Below, in pieces: positions 16,687 through 24,827 of a DNA stretch of 56,634 nt. The translations under genes were made by a program, and so were the position numbers. Origin of the DNA: Hungateiclostridiaceae bacterium UBA1305 (GTDB lineage: Bacteria > Bacillota > Clostridia > Acetivibrionales > DTU013); NCBI GenBank assembly GCA_002307275.1, contig DBTX01000054.1, positions 2,476 to 59,109 of the forward strand, given 5' to 3'. The notes under the pieces were generated by a model. That model was not told the DNA's origin. It saw only the letters and a program-made list of their open reading frames with translations, and did no database searches. Each line of letters begins with the position of its first letter. The first letter of the stretch is position 1.

Positions 16687-17103
16687 TTATTTTGATGTGT
16701 GCAAATACCCTTTTGAGTGTACTATTTCGCAGGAGCCCCTGCTTAGCGCATCAACGGCGCTATTCAGATCTTTTTCACGCACCAGTACATAGTCTGTGTC
16801 ATATGTGGATACTGCAAATATACTGATTCCGCTTTGAGCCAGAATTGTACTGATTGAAGCGAGTATCCCGGTCAGTGAGAAATCAAGAGGTCCTTCGACT
16901 TTTAAAGCTCTCCAGTTTTTTTCACATATGACTCTGTCCGGAATAAATTCTATAGGGCATACTACTGAAAGCTCATCCAAAGTCTTGGTCACAGATATAA
17001 AACTTCCTCCGAAAACCCATTCGGGTATGGAGATACCCGGATCGAACCTGCAGATCCCGAAGCTGCCTTCCATGATACTCATTTTTAATACAATTTCAGT
17101 CAT
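16687..17103 (-). CDS. ACT-domain protein (amino-acid-binding type)
   Basis: A 138-residue protein with two ACT-like halves. The second is clear: GPLDFSLTGILASISTIL, then SGISIFAVSTYDTDYVLV and a closing helix with KDLNSAVDAL. This is the pattern of the small stand-alone ACT proteins of Firmicutes, thought to bind amino acids as regulators. No catalytic domain is present. ATG at 17103 has GAGG 5 bases upstream; a GTG at 17109 is possible. Single gene transcribed away from the alpha-oxoamine synthase gene at 17355. Target unknown. Confidence 0.83.
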   Translation of the reverse strand: MTEIVLKMSIMEGSFGICRFDPGISIPEWVFGGSFISVTKTLDELSVVCPIEFIPDRVICEKNWRALKVEGPLDFSLTGILASISTILAQSGISIFAVSTYDTDYVLVREKDLNSAVDALSRGSCEIVHSKGYLHTSK

Positions 17104-17354
17104 ATACACCTCATGACATCTGGGGAAATATAATTGCGAATCAACTTCTGTTTATCTATTTATATTATCACAGTTTATGCCCAATCACACTCAAAACATG
17201 GCTTAAAAGGCATATCCTGATATAACATTATTTTATCGGAAGCCGCACATATAATGTGCTATATGTACTTATTCCATTTTATGTGGTAAAATGGATGATA
17301 TTTGGAGTTAGTATCATCTGTTATTCATAATGAAGAAGGAGAGATAACTTAAAA

Positions 17355-18542
17355 ATGGATATTTTTGAAAAATGTTTTGACTACATGGATTACAAGGATG
17401 TTCTGGCAGCCGGTCTATACCCTTATTTTCATGCACTGGAAACCGGACAGGACACGGAAGTTGTAATTGAAGGTATAAAGACTATAATGATCGGTTCCAA
17501 TAATTATCTGGGCCTCACCTCTGATCCACGAGTGAAAAAGGCAGCAATAGAAGCTGTGGAAAAATTCGGTACCGGCTGTTCCGGCTCCAGGTTTCTCAAC
17601 GGGACACTCACACTTCACCTTGAACTGGAAAAGAAGCTCGCGGAATTTGTAAGGAAGGATGCCGCTCTGACTTTCAGCACCGGCTACCAGACGAATCTGG
17701 GTATTATAACTGCTGTTGCCGGCAGAAGCGATTACATACTCTGTGACAATGAAAATCATGCCAGCATTGTAGACGCATGCAGACTCAGCTTCGCAAAAAC
17801 ACTTAAGTTCGAACACAACGACATGGAAGATCTGGAAAGACTTCTGAGCAAGATAGATGAAACTCATGGAAAACTGATTATTGTAGATGGAATATTCAGC
17901 ATGGAAGGTGATATTGCCGATCTGCCATCAATCGTAAGGCTGGCCAGGAAATACGGAGCCAGGGTAATGGTCGACGATGCGCATTCCTTTGGCGTTCTCG
18001 GTGACCACGGAAGAGGTATCGCAGAGCACTTCGGGCTGGAAGAGGAAGTCGACATCATCATGAGCACCTTCAGCAAATCGCTTGCAAGCCTTGGCGGTTT
18101 TGTCGCAGCAAAGCAGGATGTCATTGATTATATCAAGCACAATTCAAGGCCATTCATATTCTCTGCCTCCATTCCACCGTCCAATGTGGCTGCCGCTATC
18201 GCCGCGCTTGAGATTATCAAGGCTGAACCCCAGAGAATTATGAAGCTCAGGGAAATCTCATCCTATATGCGCCAGGGCTTTAAAAAGCTCGATATACCGA
18301 TATATGAATCCAACAGCGATATTACTCCGATCGTTCCAATCATGACCTATGACAATGAAAGAACTCTTATCGTGACAAAACTACTGCGTGAAGAGGGTGT
18401 CTATGTCAATCCTGTCGTTTCTCCTGCGGTCAAACCCGGCCATTGCAGGATCAGGACCAGTTACACCGCGACGCATACGAAAGCGCAGCTGGATTATGCA
18501 CTGGAAGCTTTCCGCAAGGTATTTGAAAAGCTGCAGGCATAA
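17355..18542 (+). CDS. Alpha-oxoamine synthase, serine-palmitoyltransferase-like
   Basis: A 395-residue PLP enzyme that should condense an amino acid with an acyl thioester. Family motifs are GSNNYLGL (47-54), stacking H135 in NENHASI, D207 and H210 in VDDAHSFG, and the PLP lysine K241 in TFSKSLASLGG. Residues GCSGSRFLNGT (74-84) and TFSKS are closer to serine palmitoyltransferase (GSRxLNGT, TFSKS) than to the Kbl encoded at 54209 (VRFICGT, TGTLGK) or BioF (GSRLVSG). The exact reaction is not proven. The start at 17355 is fixed by frame, but the GGAG site is about 13 bases away, which is long. Single gene; a terminator follows at 18580. Confidence 0.8.
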   Translation: MDIFEKCFDYMDYKDVLAAGLYPYFHALETGQDTEVVIEGIKTIMIGSNNYLGLTSDPRVKKAAIEAVEKFGTGCSGSRFLNGTLTLHLELEKKLAEFVRKDAALTFSTGYQTNLGIITAVAGRSDYILCDNENHASIVDACRLSFAKTLKFEHNDMEDLERLLSKIDETHGKLIIVDGIFSMEGDIADLPSIVRLARKYGARVMVDDAHSFGVLGDHGRGIAEHFGLEEEVDIIMSTFSKSLASLGGFVAAKQDVIDYIKHNSRPFIFSASIPPSNVAAAIAALEIIKAEPQRIMKLREISSYMRQGFKKLDIPIYESNSDITPIVPIMTYDNERTLIVTKLLREEGVYVNPVVSPAVKPGHCRIRTSYTATHTKAQLDYALEAFRKVFEKLQA

Positions 18543-18579
18543 GCCTGTAATAAAATGAACAAAGCCATATGATATTATC

Positions 18580-18631
18580 GGCTGAAACGTTTGAATACCA
18601 ATACATGGTGCCAATCGTTTCAGCTGTTTTT
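18580..18631 (+). terminator. Terminator of the alpha-oxoamine synthase gene
   Basis: GCTGAAACG (18581-18589) and CGTTTCAGC (18616-18624) form a 9 bp stem, with an inner ACCA/TGGT pairing, followed by TGTTTTT. Confidence 0.85.
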
Positions 18632-18733
18632 AACAGGATAACATTTTTTGTTGTACATTAAGGCCGAATTGGTGTTTTTATTTATCCGATTATTTCTTTT
18701 AGCCGCATTTCTTTTCGCGATATTAGTTGTTTA

Positions 18734-18994
18734 TCACGGATTCTTTAAAGTTTCGTCATGTTCCCCGATATTACGGAGCAATATACCATCCTGGTAGTAC
18801 TCCCATGTTATACGGTATCCCGTATTGATACTGGCTTCAAAAATACTTTGTGTACACTGTACCTTTTTTGTTCGCAACGATGGGTGAAATGGGTTTTCGG
18901 CCATTAACCGCAATTTTGTTCTTATTGCCTTTTTTATATTTTCATCCACCTTCTTATAATTTTCATTAAAGCGGTCAAGTCTGTAAATGTTCAT
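18734..18994 (-). CDS. RelE/ParE-superfamily toxin
   Basis: An 86-residue basic protein with the RelE/YafQ layout: an N-terminal helix with KKVDENIKKAI, then NPFHPSLRTKK, a strand with IFEASINTGYRITWEY and a closing GEHDET. Relatives are mRNA-cleaving or gyrase-targeting toxins of type II modules. It starts inside the stop of the upstream antitoxin gene (ATGA overlap, 18991-18994), so translation is coupled. Catalytic residues cannot be judged confidently by eye. Confidence 0.85.
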   Translation of the reverse strand: MNIYRLDRFNENYKKVDENIKKAIRTKLRLMAENPFHPSLRTKKVQCTQSIFEASINTGYRITWEYYQDGILLRNIGEHDETLKNP

Positions 18995-19260
18995 GAGTCC
19001 AAATCCTCAAGCAAGTCGTCAATGTTGTCAAATTTCTTTATTTTTCCCTGCTCACGTTCAGTATCAGCTTGTTTCTCCATGTCCTGCCACTTCTTCGACC
19101 AGTACCATGCCTGGGATTTTGGAACAGTTATAACTGGCGTAATTACTATCCTGCCATCCTCTATCGTCAATTCGATTTTATCGCCAGTCTTAAGGTCCAA
19201 CTCTTTTATAATAGACGAAGGAAGTGTGATCTGCGATTTAGAGCGCAATTCAGTTATCAT
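18991..19260 (-). CDS. AbrB/SpoVT-type antitoxin
   Basis: An 89-residue protein with an N-terminal swapped-hairpin AbrB DNA-binding domain: SKSQITLPSSIIKELDLKTGD, then IELTIEDGRIVITPV (residues 7-45). The C-terminal half is acidic and probably wraps the toxin (IDDLLEDLDS at the end). ATG at 19260 has GGAGGG 6 bases upstream; the frame stays open to 19353 without a binding site. It overlaps the toxin gene by 4 bases in the usual antitoxin-first order and probably represses its own promoter. Confidence 0.87.
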   Translation of the reverse strand: MITELRSKSQITLPSSIIKELDLKTGDKIELTIEDGRIVITPVITVPKSQAWYWSKKWQDMEKQADTEREQGKIKKFDNIDDLLEDLDS

Positions 19261-19358
19261 AGGCAACCCTCCATAGTTGGATTTTCTTAATTTCCTACTT
19301 CTATTATATGATGAAAACGATGGCTTGACAAATAAATATTTTTCCTCTATCAATCAGT

Positions 19359-20111
19359 CTATTCCAGCGTGTGTTCCTTCAGCTGTTTCACCTTAGCTTC
19401 GATTTCGGGTCTCGACTCCTCCATCAGTTCCTTATAGAAGTCTTCGTAATCGTATGTAATGCCCTCGCCTTTTTCAATGCCTCTCATATAGCTTTCCATC
19501 AGCTTGAAATCCTTTTCATAGCAGTGGAAAGAATTCGCGCGATGGGTATATGTCCCTGTTTCGACTCCAAGCGTATCAGCCACTCTTTTTAAAAGCATGA
19601 TGAAAGCGAACATATTCATAAAAGTTGCTTCAGGTGCGTCATTGCTTCTCATCAGGACCTTCATGTGCATTTTATTGTCCCTGATAAAGAACTGGATGTG
19701 CTGCAGGCAGGCCGGGCTCGTATTGCCATGGCTTGTATCCTTCTGCCAGTCGCGGACATCAATGACCGCTCTTCTGCTGTCAGGGTTGCGCTTCAATTCT
19801 TCATAAATAAACGGCAGCTGCTGCGCGATCCTGTTATGATAGGTGTAATCCCAGCCATGACCTATCCTGAAATCCAGTATGCCGTCCAGCATTTCCTGAC
19901 GGTATTGTTCCAGGTCGGCATGCCCGCCGATGAACAGCCTGGTGATCATTGGCTCTGCAAAGGGCTCTTCTACAAATATCGTCATACTGCATTCTTTCTG
20001 TTTCTGGTTATAATCCGGACACTCGCTTATCTCGCCGTGCCTGTATAATGCCTCAATGGAACGATGATAAGACTCCGGCAAGGATTTCCCGCGTACAAAC
20101 AATTCTTCCAT
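19359..20111 (-). CDS. Divergent thymidylate-synthase-family protein
   Basis: A 250-residue homologue of ThyA. Key residues line up with E. coli ThyA at a constant offset of 11: catalytic C135 (C146), R155-S156 and D158 (R166, S167, D169), N166 (N177), H196 and Y198 (H207, Y209). A PDSRR motif at 110-114 matches the phosphate-binding arginines. N166 at the base-selecting position suggests dUMP rather than dCMP. The usual C-terminal PVAI closing segment is missing and is replaced by a charged helical tail (EIEAKVKQLKEH), so folate-dependent closure may differ. No dihydrofolate reductase gene is beside it. ATG at 20111 has AAAGGA 8 bases upstream; the ATG at 20120 touches that site. The toxin-antitoxin pair follows 98 bases downstream. 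Confidence 0.8.
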   Translation of the reverse strand: MEELFVRGKSLPESYHRSIEALYRHGEISECPDYNQKQKECSMTIFVEEPFAEPMITRLFIGGHADLEQYRQEMLDGILDFRIGHGWDYTYHNRIAQQLPFIYEELKRNPDSRRAVIDVRDWQKDTSHGNTSPACLQHIQFFIRDNKMHMKVLMRSNDAPEATFMNMFAFIMLLKRVADTLGVETGTYTHRANSFHCYEKDFKLMESYMRGIEKGEGITYDYEDFYKELMEESRPEIEAKVKQLKEHTLE

Positions 20112-20138
20112 ATGACTCATCCTTTCATTCTAATTTGC

Positions 20139-21113
20139 TCAGTTTGTAAAAGGAAACAGCAGCTTTTCATTTTCCGGCTCGTACATGTTGTTTTTATCTA
20201 TTGCTTTTGATCCGGTATTCTCACGCTTTGGCAGACTCTTGCCTTGATGTGCGTCAAGGGCGTATTTGATACCCAGATAGCCCATGTTGAAAGGATTTTG
20301 AACAATAAGCGACTGTACCACATCTCTTTCCATAAAACTGATTTCATCGGGAGTACTATCGAAACCGATCACTTTAATTTTTCCTGCTTTGCCGAGCTTC
20401 TCCACTGCGCGGGCTGTCCCAACAGTACCATATGCATTCGTGCAGACGATAGCATTCAGCTCAGGATACTTTTGAATCAGATTTTCCGTAAGCTGTTCAG
20501 CTACATCCTCACTGGAATTGCAATATTCTGTGGATAAAACCTTAACTGAGGTATTCTTGCTAATGACTTCAAAAAGTCCTTCCTCCCGTTGGTCCGAAGA
20601 GGCGGCACCCTTTATAAAGCTCATGACTGAAATATTGCAGTTTTCACCGACTTTCCCCAGCATGGATTCTGCAAGCAATTTACCTGCATCCACATTATCC
20701 GTACCAATAAAGCTATACATTTTATCCGAGTCAATATCAGAATCTATGATAATGACCGGAATATCTTCCCTGACAGCTTGTTCCGCTACACCGACCAGAC
20801 GCGTATAATCGCTTGCCGCCAAAACCAGTGCATCCACTTTTTCAGTGATAGCCCCTTCTACCATTCGGATTTGCCCGTCTATATCCTTTTCATCCGTTGG
20901 TCCGTCAAAATCCACACTGACATTAAATTCTTTCCCGGCAGCCTCAGCACCCATCCTTACCACAGTCCAGAAACTGGCATCCTTTTTTTTAACAATAACC
21001 TTTATAATTACTTTTTTATCCTGTGTTGAAAGCTTGCTGCCCGTACATCCTGAAACCGGTAAAAGCAGGCAGGTAATCAATATCAGTGCCAATACTCTAT
21101 TTAATGTTCTCAT
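20139..21113 (-). CDS. Periplasmic-binding-protein-like lipoprotein (sugar type, RbsB-like)
   Basis: A 324-residue exported lipoprotein (signal peptide 1-22, lipobox VSGC) with a type I periplasmic binding fold, Peripla_BP_4/RbsB-like. It shows DASFWTVVRMGAEAAGKEF, then VDALVLAASD, PVIIIDSDID, and the hinge VIGFDSTPDE. It starts inside the end of the kinase gene: the ATG at 21113 lies 17 bases before that gene's end, and GGAGG is within the kinase coding sequence. It is therefore the last gene of a regulator-kinase-binding-protein operon. No permease or ATPase gene is near, so it may serve as a sensor subunit for the kinase, not as a transport component. Sugar specificity unknown. Confidence 0.87.
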   Translation of the reverse strand: MRTLNRVLALILITCLLLPVSGCTGSKLSTQDKKVIIKVIVKKKDASFWTVVRMGAEAAGKEFNVSVDFDGPTDEKDIDGQIRMVEGAITEKVDALVLAASDYTRLVGVAEQAVREDIPVIIIDSDIDSDKMYSFIGTDNVDAGKLLAESMLGKVGENCNISVMSFIKGAASSDQREEGLFEVISKNTSVKVLSTEYCNSSEDVAEQLTENLIQKYPELNAIVCTNAYGTVGTARAVEKLGKAGKIKVIGFDSTPDEISFMERDVVQSLIVQNPFNMGYLGIKYALDAHQGKSLPKRENTGSKAIDKNNMYEPENEKLLFPFTN

Positions 21114-22902
21114 ATCTGCCTCCGCTGCCTGAATCGTTCAATGGAATGCGAATGAACACCGAAGTACCTTCATCCAGTTCACTTATTATTTCAAGGCCAT
21201 ACTCGCTTCCATAGCAAAGCTTTATCCGTTCATTAACATTTTTCAATCCTACTCCGCCTCCGTGAGTGCTCGTCGGCTCCTGATCCAGTATTGTACTTAA
21301 TAAATCGGGTTTGATACCATATCCGTTATCTGTCACACGATAAACAATATTTCCTTCTTCCACAGCCACCGCTATCTCTATTTCACCTTTTTCCTGAAGC
21401 TGATTGATACCATGATAGATCGCATTTTCAATAATAGGCTGAAGTAGAAGCTTCAGTGTTTTTTGACCAAGCGCTTCAGGTTGAGTCTCTATATGAAAAT
21501 CAAATTTATCCTTGTACCGTATTTTTTGTATGGTCAGGTAACTTGCAGCATGACCAATTTCATCGGATACATTGATGATTTCACTGCCTTTGCTGATACT
21601 GACCCTGAAAAGCTTTGCCAGTGCCGATACCATTGTCGTAACGCCCTCATAATTCCGGTTTTCGTTCATCCATACGATGGAATCAAGCGTATTATATAGG
21701 AAATGTGGGTTGATTTGTGCCTGCAATGCCTTGAATTCACTCTTCCTCTTGGCCTCCTGCTCACTGATGATCTGGTTCATCAGCTGCCGGATTCTGGCGA
21801 CCATCAGATTGAAGGCTTTTGAAAGACGCTTGACTTCATCCTCCCCATAGACCTCCAGGTTGATGTCAAAATCTCCATTTTCAACTCTTTTCATTTGCTT
21901 TTCCAACCTTTTGATCGGCTGCGATATTTTGGAGGAAATAAACATGGACGCAAGGATTTCAAAGGCTATCCCAAAAAACAAAATATAAATGACAAAATTG
22001 CTCAGATTCCTCTTATTTGGAACCAGCTCATCGACATAGCTGATACCTACCATTTTCCAGTTCGTGAAGTTTATTTTCTCAACACTCATAATCCTTCTTT
22101 CCCCCTGGAAATCATCAAAGTAGGAACCGGGATCTCTGCTGAGCGCTTCTGTGATGTTTTCACTTTTCAAACCAGCATATACAATCTGCTGCTGAGGATG
22201 ATAGATGATATTACCGGCCTGGTCTACGATATATAGGTACCCGCGCTTGCCCAAACTTACCTGACTGCATAGCTGCTCGATTTTGCTGAAATTCATATCA
22301 ACCATGGTAATCCAAGTGACTGGTTTGTTATTCTCATAAAAAGTAACGCTCCTGCATAATGAAACGACCCAGGGTCTATTGTTCATATACAGTCTCTGCA
22401 CATGGGGAGACACAAAAATATAGTCAACCGGCCTTTGGATCGTTGATTTGAACCACCCCTGCTCTGCAGCATGGAAATTGCTGTTATAGCTGCCTGATGG
22501 ACTGCTGAACAGCAACGTGCCGGTATCTGAATAGACTGCCATGGCGACAATGTCCTTTCTGATCTGAGAGGTTACTTGCAGAAGGTTGATGAGATTATCT
22601 CTGTTTTTAAAGGTCTTCTCATTCAGATTGCTTCTAATCAGATCCGATATCTCCATCATTCCCTTCAGATAGGAATTCAGATTCAGGTTCACCTGATCCA
22701 TAATCTGCTGTGTACTGGCGGCGGCATTTTTCTCAGCGTTGTCTGAAAACGTCCCATATAAGGTAAGGCTTACGAATATCAAGGATAAAACAGTCACAGC
22801 CGTAAAGGATAGAGTAATAACGGACTGAATACTGCTTACTTTAAAGATGGTCTGTAAAAGCCCATATAACTTTTTGAGTATCATACGCAGCCTTATTTTC
22901 AA
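21097..22902 (-). CDS. Sensor histidine kinase, YesM family
   Basis: A 601-residue membrane kinase. TM1 is about 28-50, followed by a 250-residue outside sensor region of dCACHE type, TM2 about 301-322, HAMP (about 323-377), and the His_kinase domain with phospho-acceptor H400 in INPHFLYNTLD. The HATPase domain follows with IIENAIYHGI and the GYGIKP and GGGVGLKNV nucleotide-binding turns. The stop overlaps the binding-protein start, and its own start overlaps the regulator gene by 4 bases. It should phosphorylate the AraC-type regulator encoded just upstream and may respond to the binding protein. Confidence 0.93.
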   Translation of the reverse strand: MKIRLRMILKKLYGLLQTIFKVSSIQSVITLSFTAVTVLSLIFVSLTLYGTFSDNAEKNAAASTQQIMDQVNLNLNSYLKGMMEISDLIRSNLNEKTFKNRDNLINLLQVTSQIRKDIVAMAVYSDTGTLLFSSPSGSYNSNFHAAEQGWFKSTIQRPVDYIFVSPHVQRLYMNNRPWVVSLCRSVTFYENNKPVTWITMVDMNFSKIEQLCSQVSLGKRGYLYIVDQAGNIIYHPQQQIVYAGLKSENITEALSRDPGSYFDDFQGERRIMSVEKINFTNWKMVGISYVDELVPNKRNLSNFVIYILFFGIAFEILASMFISSKISQPIKRLEKQMKRVENGDFDINLEVYGEDEVKRLSKAFNLMVARIRQLMNQIISEQEAKRKSEFKALQAQINPHFLYNTLDSIVWMNENRNYEGVTTMVSALAKLFRVSISKGSEIINVSDEIGHAASYLTIQKIRYKDKFDFHIETQPEALGQKTLKLLLQPIIENAIYHGINQLQEKGEIEIAVAVEEGNIVYRVTDNGYGIKPDLLSTILDQEPTSTHGGGVGLKNVNERIKLCYGSEYGLEIISELDEGTSVFIRIPLNDSGSGGRYENIK

Positions 22903-24533
22903 TCCAAGGTCTCCTTTTTCTGCACGTATTTATTCTTGTATTCTCTTGGAGACATTCCGAAATTCTTTTTGAAGAAGTAACTGAAATAATTGATCTCCGG
23001 ATATCCGATTTCTTCTGCGATTTCCGAGGTCTTCAGATCCGTATTGCCCAGAAGCTCCTTTGCAGCTTCCAGCCTGATGTTAACAAGATATTTGAGAAAG
23101 GTTACACCAGCATATTTTTTGAAAATCATACTCAAGTAGGACGGACTGATATGGAGATGGTCGGCAAGCTTTTGAATACTCAGTTCATTGTTGCCGTAAT
23201 TATTTTTAATATAGTCTTTTGCCTTTTCCAATAGTATCGCCGTTGTATTCTGCCTTTTATTGGATATATGCTTCATCAGCTTGATGCAGTTTTCTTCAAT
23301 CCATTTTCTTACTTCATCCAATGATTTAAGTCTGAATACTTTTTCATATAGAGTGTCGTTCGTATCGAATATTTCACCTGTGTCCAGCTGCAGATTCCTC
23401 GAAAGTTTACTGATGGCGGCTGTTATCTCGATCAGGTACAGCTGGTAATCTTTAAAGGATGCTTTTACTCCGGAAATATCATTGAATAGGGCATCTACAG
23501 CTTTTTTAACGTCGTCCTGCGCACCAAATTTGATACTTGAAATCAGGTTTTTTTCTTTCTCTTCATCAAAGGCTACATTATCAGCAGTTTGCGGTTCCAG
23601 GTCCTCAATGAAAATGACCTTGTTTTCACCTATAATCAGCCTGTAATCCAGAGCTGCAAGTGCTGTCCGATACGACTCCCTTAATTTTGAAAGTGAATTG
23701 CACATGCTGCCCAAACCAATTGTAATACTTATTTTAAGGTATTTTTCTACGTTTTGACGGATCTCTTCGAGGATAGAAAAAGACTTGTCGAGTACCGAGG
23801 TTTTTTCATAATCCTTAAAACCCGCTAATATAACAAGGTTTTCATCATGAAAAAACACCTCTCCAAAGAAATACTTTTCAATGATTTCACGTGAAATGTT
23901 CAGAACAGCAAATTTGACCAGTTCTATATCGTTCTCTTCAAAAACATTATTCCTAAAACTTTTTGCATCTATATTTGCGGCAGCAACGATAAAGAGGTCG
24001 CCTCCAAGCTTCAGACCATAATTGGCGACCCGGTTTTTCACATCATTTGCATCTGGTCTGCCAGTGATAAGCGAGGAAAGGAATTCACCCCTAATAACCG
24101 GCAGGCTCTCATTATAATGCCTGCGCAGCATTACAACATCTTCTTTCTGAGCAATCTCATCGTCTATCCGATTCTTCAGTTTTTCAATTAGTTCGTCAAT
24201 ATCCTTGGGCATCACCGGCTTTAGAATATAGTCGACTACTCTGTACTTAATAGCCTGCTGCGCGAATTTAAAATCATCAAATCCGGTTAGTATGACTATT
24301 TTAACAGTAGGATAGTTCTCCTTAAGAATAGCGGCAAGTTCAAGTCCATCCATGAGAGGCATTGTGATGTCTGTTATTACAACATCAGGAACATTGTCTT
24401 CAATCAAGTCAAGGGCTTCACGTCCATTTTCAGCTTCACCCACGATCTCAAAACTGAATTTGTTCCACTCTATCTTCTGGATGATACCCTTGCGCACTTC
24501 TTCTTCATCATCAACAATGATTATCTTATACAT
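22899..24533 (-). CDS. Response regulator with AraC-type DNA-binding domain, YesN family
   Basis: A 544-residue regulator. The receiver domain (1-120) has the acidic pair DD at 8-9, phospho-acceptor D55 in VVITDITMP and a conserved Lys in LKPV. A long middle region, common in YesN proteins, is followed by two helix-turn-helix units (about 440-538) ending with PEINYFSYFFKKNFGMSPREY, the AraC signature. ATG at 24533 has AGGAG 8 bases upstream; a GTG at 24542 would lie on that site. It is the first gene of the regulator-kinase-binding-protein operon. The target promoter is not evident nearby and may be its own. Confidence 0.93.
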   Translation of the reverse strand: MYKIIIVDDEEEVRKGIIQKIEWNKFSFEIVGEAENGREALDLIEDNVPDVVITDITMPLMDGLELAAILKENYPTVKIVILTGFDDFKFAQQAIKYRVVDYILKPVMPKDIDELIEKLKNRIDDEIAQKEDVVMLRRHYNESLPVIRGEFLSSLITGRPDANDVKNRVANYGLKLGGDLFIVAAANIDAKSFRNNVFEENDIELVKFAVLNISREIIEKYFFGEVFFHDENLVILAGFKDYEKTSVLDKSFSILEEIRQNVEKYLKISITIGLGSMCNSLSKLRESYRTALAALDYRLIIGENKVIFIEDLEPQTADNVAFDEEKEKNLISSIKFGAQDDVKKAVDALFNDISGVKASFKDYQLYLIEITAAISKLSRNLQLDTGEIFDTNDTLYEKVFRLKSLDEVRKWIEENCIKLMKHISNKRQNTTAILLEKAKDYIKNNYGNNELSIQKLADHLHISPSYLSMIFKKYAGVTFLKYLVNIRLEAAKELLGNTDLKTSEIAEEIGYPEINYFSYFFKKNFGMSPREYKNKYVQKKETLD

Positions 24534-24688
24534 CCGATTCACTCCTGAAGGATACTGGTATACTTATCTCCATTCCTATTATAACCTTATTTTGGATACA
24601 CTGCGAGCAATAATTTGTCCGGTCAAAATTTTTAGAAAGATGCAGGCCAAAACCTGGTATTGCGTCATAACCGAATATCCGCTGAAAT

Positions 24689-24716
24689 GTCAAAAGCCCC
24701 GGGGGATACCCGGGGC
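24689..24716 (-). terminator. Terminator of fabI
   Basis: GCCCCGGG and CCCGGGGC form an 8 bp GC stem around a 5-base loop; on the minus strand TTTTGACA follows. It is about 110 bases past the fabI stop, with the repeat copy at 24727 in between. Confidence 0.75.
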
Positions 24717-24726
24717 TGCAGCGTTT

Positions 24727-24805
24727 CAACGGGGCTGGCCGCAAGTCAGGCTTTTTGCGAAAGCAAAAACACCTGGAGGTGGCGGACATTTTTCGCCTCG
24801 TTATA
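24727..24805 (-). repeat. Dispersed hairpin repeat, family B, copy 2
   Basis: Read on the minus strand this is a diverged copy of the element at 4764-4838: TATAACGAGGC at one end, an AAAATGTCC block, CCAGGTG, CTTGCGGCC, and CCCCGTTG at the other end. It lies between the fabI stop and the fabI terminator. Confidence 0.7.
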
Positions 24806-24827
24806 GTTTTATATTGCAAAAGTCAAG

